The notes under the pieces: generated by a model
Database searches by the model: none
What the model was told of the DNA's origin: nothing
The model's input: only the letters and a program-made list of their open reading frames with translations
Translations under genes and position numbers: made by a program
Shown here: piece by piece, positions 5,989 through 8,278 of the stretch
How positions within the stretch are numbered: the first letter of the stretch is position 1
Layout: the number at the start of each line of letters is the position of its first letter
Assembly (NCBI RefSeq): GCF_000725485.1
Contig: NZ_JOAG01000089.1
Location: 1-8,278 of the forward strand
Origin: Nonomuraea candida
Lineage (GTDB): Bacteria > Actinomycetota > Actinomycetes > Streptosporangiales > Streptosporangiaceae
Length of the DNA stretch: 8,278 bases
Reading direction: 5' to 3'

Positions 5989-6906
5989 GTGCAGCGATTA
6001 GCTCTCGTGGTAAGCCTCACGCTTCTAGCGGTCCTGACAGTCACCTCGCCCGCCGGGGCGGTCACAAGCCCGGAGAATCCCGGCGAAGTGGCTTCTATCC
6101 CCGCACCCGCGCAGCTCAGGCAGGGCATGAACGAGATGCGGGTCGTCCCGAAGAACGACCCCGAAGCCGACGCTCCGCTGTCCCCCGGGCAGCAGGACCT
6201 ACTCGCCCGGAAAACCGCCGAAGCCAAGGCCCATGCCGCGGAGCGACGCCAAGGGGCCGCGGCTCCCAATGGACGCTCAACCGCCGCCTCCGCCGAGATG
6301 AATTGGCTCTCCGTCTACTACTTCCCGCAGATCGAGGACTATTACTGCGGACCGTCCACGCTACTCTCGGCGATGTACGCGAAGGGCCTGGACTGGGGCA
6401 CGGTGGATGATCCCAGATGGAGCCATGCAGCAGACTTGCTCGACACCGACTTCAACGGGAACACCCCGTGGTACATCAACCCCATCGCCCAGGACATCAA
6501 GATCATCGCGTCCGGCTACAACACCGGCCGGCCGATGGCCGATGCGATGAACTATGAGATGGAAACCACCTTCTACGTCCCGCAGCCGATTCCCGGCACT
6601 CCCACGCTGGCTCATCAGCAGGCATATGTCGATGCACTGGTGTCGGATATCGACAACAACTATCTCATCATGGGGAACACCGCCGAGACGCCGACCAGCG
6701 ACCATCTCGCGGGGCATCCCACGAACCGCAACATCTTCCACTGGATCGGTGTCTACGGATACGACGCCTACGGCGACTGGACCATGTACATCGATCCCGC
6801 GGGAAATAGCGCGGCTGTACCCGCGGACTGGAACGCCCCTTCGTACGACGGCATCTACTCGGACACCCTAGTGGGGATCTTTAGCTCTCGTGGCTACATC
6901 TGGTAA
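5989..6906 (+). CDS. Secreted C39-like cysteine peptidase
   Basis: The GTG at 5989 has GGAGG (5980-5984) 4 nt upstream and starts a classical Sec signal (MQRLALVV..., cleavage after PAGA, residue 24). Residues 25-104 are Ala/Glu/Arg-rich and low in complexity, and may be a propeptide or linker. Residues 105-305 match the C39-like papain-fold domain: Q114 as oxyanion-hole residue, C120 in YYCGPSTLL, H251 in FHWIGVYGYD and D269 in MYIDPAG form a complete Cys-His-Asp set. The 305-residue length fits secreted actinomycete relatives. Expected role: extracellular cleavage of peptides or isopeptides, substrate unknown. It lacks an ABC transporter fusion, so it is not a bacteriocin-exporting C39 protein. 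Leu4 is TTA, within the signal peptide. The gene ends 17 nt inside the next ORF, and a very strong hairpin begins 18 nt after its stop. Confidence 0.82.
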   Translation: MQRLALVVSLTLLAVLTVTSPAGAVTSPENPGEVASIPAPAQLRQGMNEMRVVPKNDPEADAPLSPGQQDLLARKTAEAKAHAAERRQGAAAPNGRSTAASAEMNWLSVYYFPQIEDYYCGPSTLLSAMYAKGLDWGTVDDPRWSHAADLLDTDFNGNTPWYINPIAQDIKIIASGYNTGRPMADAMNYEMETTFYVPQPIPGTPTLAHQQAYVDALVSDIDNNYLIMGNTAETPTSDHLAGHPTNRNIFHWIGVYGYDAYGDWTMYIDPAGNSAAVPADWNAPSYDGIYSDTLVGIFSSRGYIW

Positions 6907-8074
6907 GCGATCACTGATATTGATGTTGGCGTTGCTGTGCAGCGTGAGCTGCACAGCAACGCCGGCACCAACGCCACCGTCGACCAAGGCGGGCTCTTCC
7001 CAGCCTCACGCCGAGGTGCCGCCCTCGAACACCCGACCGGCCCCACCGGTGAACCAGGGCTGCCTCAAGACGATGCCCAGATCCTGGCGGCAGGCCGTCG
7101 ACGCCGGGCGAGTTCCAGCGAAGCTGGGGGATGGTCGCATCCGTCCGACCGCCGTCGGTCCCGACGGTGAAGCGCTCTTCGGTGAACTCGCAGTCGGGGA
7201 TCCCGCACGAATCGACGGCGCGAGCAAGAAGGAAATCGTCCGATACGACTTCGACAGCCGCACGTGGTCGCCGATCTACGCGATGCCTGACGCCGCGACC
7301 GACCAACAGGTGGATGGGGTGTTCGACGGACAAAGAATGGTCTTCGCCCTTCAACACTCGTTGACGACCTATGACGACTGGTCCGTTCACGTCTGGGATC
7401 AGCAGACGAACGAGGTCCGCGTTCTCGATCAGGACGCCGGTTTCCGAGGTCCCCTGATCTACGTGGACGCATCAGCAGGAAAGGCCGTCTGGAGCAAGGC
7501 CGTCGGAAAGAACATCGTCGAAGTCCACCTCTACGATCTGGCGGCCTCCCGGGACCGAGTGATAGCCCGCGGTCAGATCGGAACCGCATGGATCGTCGGC
7601 GATCTCGTCATCTGGCCGCAGATCGTCAGACCCGGCTCACAAGCCGTCTTCCAGGCTGCTTCGCTGACCTCAGGAAACCTTGTGGAAACGCCCCCAGGAC
7701 TGTCGAAGGTCGGACCGTTGACCCAGATCGCGGCAAGTGGCTCGACGCTCGTGTGGATCGAAGGAAACTTCCGGGCCATTCGCGCGTGGCGAATCGGCTG
7801 GCCGGAGCCGCGGACGGTCTTCGACTCGGGCCGCGACCGCGGCATCGACGACGTGAACGTCGCCGGCGATATCGTCTCCTGGCATTCGCTCGAACCGGGC
7901 CAGCCCGTCTACCTCGGAGACATGCGGACCGGCTCGTGCACCCAGGTCACCGAACGCAACGGATACACCGTCTCCAACAAGGACGCCATGGTGGTCATAT
8001 ATCCCGAGTCGAAGAGTTCCTTCGGAGCCTTCGTCGTACGGCCCTCACGGCTGCCTCCCCTGCCGGAGAAGTAG
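6890..8074 (+). CDS. Beta-propeller-like lipoprotein, unknown function
   Basis: The start GTG 6890 overlaps the C39 gene by 17 nt. GGGGA (6873-6877) is a distant ribosome-binding site, so coupling to the upstream gene is likely. The in-frame ATG at 6923 would remove the basic n-region (GKR) of the signal peptide, so 6890 is preferred. The 394-residue protein has a hydrophobic signal ending in SVSC21, a weak lipobox (Ser at -3), then a Thr/Pro-rich linker (22-57). Residues 60-390 show repeated beta-strand patterns of a propeller (VHVWDQQTNEVRVLD 166-180, VHLYDLAASRDRV 212-224, STLVWIEG 285-292, GDIVSWHS 326-333), perhaps six or seven blades. C58 and C350 could close the ring by a disulfide. 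Function is unknown; such proteins often serve as binding scaffolds. No TTA codon. The signal-peptide codons also encode the 20-bp hairpin. Confidence 0.75.
   Translation: MATSGKRSLILMLALLCSVSCTATPAPTPPSTKAGSSQPHAEVPPSNTRPAPPVNQGCLKTMPRSWRQAVDAGRVPAKLGDGRIRPTAVGPDGEALFGELAVGDPARIDGASKKEIVRYDFDSRTWSPIYAMPDAATDQQVDGVFDGQRMVFALQHSLTTYDDWSVHVWDQQTNEVRVLDQDAGFRGPLIYVDASAGKAVWSKAVGKNIVEVHLYDLAASRDRVIARGQIGTAWIVGDLVIWPQIVRPGSQAVFQAASLTSGNLVETPPGLSKVGPLTQIAASGSTLVWIEGNFRAIRAWRIGWPEPRTVFDSGRDRGIDDVNVAGDIVSWHSLEPGQPVYLGDMRTGSCTQVTERNGYTVSNKDAMVVIYPESKSSFGAFVVRPSRLPPLPEK
6924..6967 (+). other. Very strong hairpin with GUGA tetraloop
   Basis: GTTGCTGTGCAGC (6931-6943) and GCTGCACAGCAAC (6948-6960) are exact complements around the loop GTGA. 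Pairing continues outward through 6928-6930 with 6961-6963 (16 perfect pairs), then two G-U wobbles, then two more pairs, for 20 pairs in all. GUGA is a GNRA-type tetraloop. It starts 18 nt after the C39 stop and covers codons 12-26 of the next gene. No T tract follows. It could stabilise the upstream mRNA, attenuate the downstream gene, or be a processing site. Confidence 0.8.
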
Positions 8075-8103
8075 GGGCTTGTCTCCTTGCATCTCGCCTA
8101 CTT

Positions 8104-8125
8104 CCGCCGGGCGCTACCGCGGCGG
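8104..8125 (+). terminator. Weak GC hairpin after the last gene
   Basis: CCGCCG (8104-8109) pairs with CGGCGG (8120-8125) around a 10-nt loop, 29 nt after the stop at 8074. There is no T tract. It is a plausible but weak end for the five-gene transcript. Confidence 0.3.
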
Positions 8126-8200
8126 GTCGCGCGGGTCATGACGGATTAATTGCTGGAGTGCCGTGCTGTACGGGGGCGTGAGCAATGCTTGAGACCTGTG

Positions 8201-8235
8201 GATCGGTCGGGAAGGGGTGCACCTTCCCGATGATC
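8201..8235 (+). terminator. Strong hairpin ahead of the transposase-like start
   Basis: TCGGGAAGG (8207-8215) and CCTTCCCGA (8222-8230) pair perfectly around GGTGCA. Outside them a G-U pair and the GATC ends (8201-8204 with 8232-8235) extend the stem past a single bulge. It lies 17 nt before the ATG at 8253. It may terminate read-through from the gene run, or fold in the transposase leader to keep outside transcription from driving translation, as known for some IS elements such as IS10. Confidence 0.5.
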
Positions 8236-8252
8236 ATGCGAGTTCTCAAGAC

Positions 8253-8278
8253 ATGACCGACGCGCCAACGTCGGTCGG
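8253..8278 (+). CDS. Start of a probable IS4-family transposase, cut by the window end
   Basis: ATG 8253 opens MTDAPTSVG, which resembles the opening of IS4-family transposases common in Streptomyces, where a short MTD... leader and 'SVG' precede the conserved N-terminal region. Only eight full codons are inside the window, so the call rests on general resemblance. No strong ribosome-binding site is visible upstream. The sequence 8255-8276 folds back on itself (GACCGACG with CGTCGGTC, 6-nt loop) and touches the last base of the start codon, which would limit translation. The rest of the gene must lie to the right. Confidence 0.4.

Larger units (their letters stand above)
8075..8252. other. 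Intergenic region before the right-hand transposase start
   Basis: This stretch of 178 nt follows the last gene of the run. I find no gene in it. It holds a weak GC dyad soon after the stop (8104-8125), a 6-bp inverted pair ATTGCT/AGCAAT (8149-8154 and 8181-8186), and a strong hairpin (8201-8235). The outer end of the right-hand insertion element probably falls in here but cannot be placed without its partner end. Confidence 0.4.

Overview
High GC, strong G/C preference at third codon positions, GTG starts, twin-arginine and lipoprotein signals, and protein families common in streptomycetes all point to a Streptomyces or close actinomycete. Insertion-sequence debris at both ends suggests an accessory region such as a chromosome arm, island or plasmid. 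All seven intact genes are on the + strand and all appear to act outside the cytoplasm or at the membrane.

Left edge (1-284): nested insertion-sequence remains. Three exact 22-bp units plus a fourth, longer one look like the multiple terminal repeats of an IS21-like element. They break into the start of an IS3-family orfA (minus strand), whose own terminus seems to be near 284. Region 285-897 has no intact gene. It holds a coding-like but apparently frameshifted small ORF (about 322-565), an imperfect dyad, and an AT-richer leader before the first gene.

Core (898-8074): (1) a Cys-rich lipoprotein; (2) a secreted I36-type (SMPI-like) protease inhibitor; then, after a gap with a GC hairpin, a compact five-gene run: (3) a 751-residue protein with four peptidoglycan-binding-like modules in an ABAB order, a DUF1906 glycoside-hydrolase-like barrel and a C-terminal lysozyme/transglycosylase-like domain, with no signal peptide; (4) a three-helix membrane protein starting on the base after the previous stop; (5) a Tat-signal M15-like protein that has lost two of the three expected zinc ligands; (6) a secreted C39-like cysteine peptidase; (7) a beta-propeller-like lipoprotein overlapping gene 6 by 17 nt. 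Together they look like a cell-wall binding and remodelling set with protease and inhibitor parts. The biological target (own wall during development, or competitors) cannot be read from sequence.

Three signals stand out. Five of the seven genes carry TTA leucine codons (six in total), the bldA-dependent codon that is rare in Streptomyces. A 20-bp hairpin with a GUGA (GNRA) loop lies at the junction of genes 6 and 7. The M15-like protein looks like a pseudoenzyme. At the right edge, after hairpins, the first codons of what resembles an IS4-family transposase run off the window.
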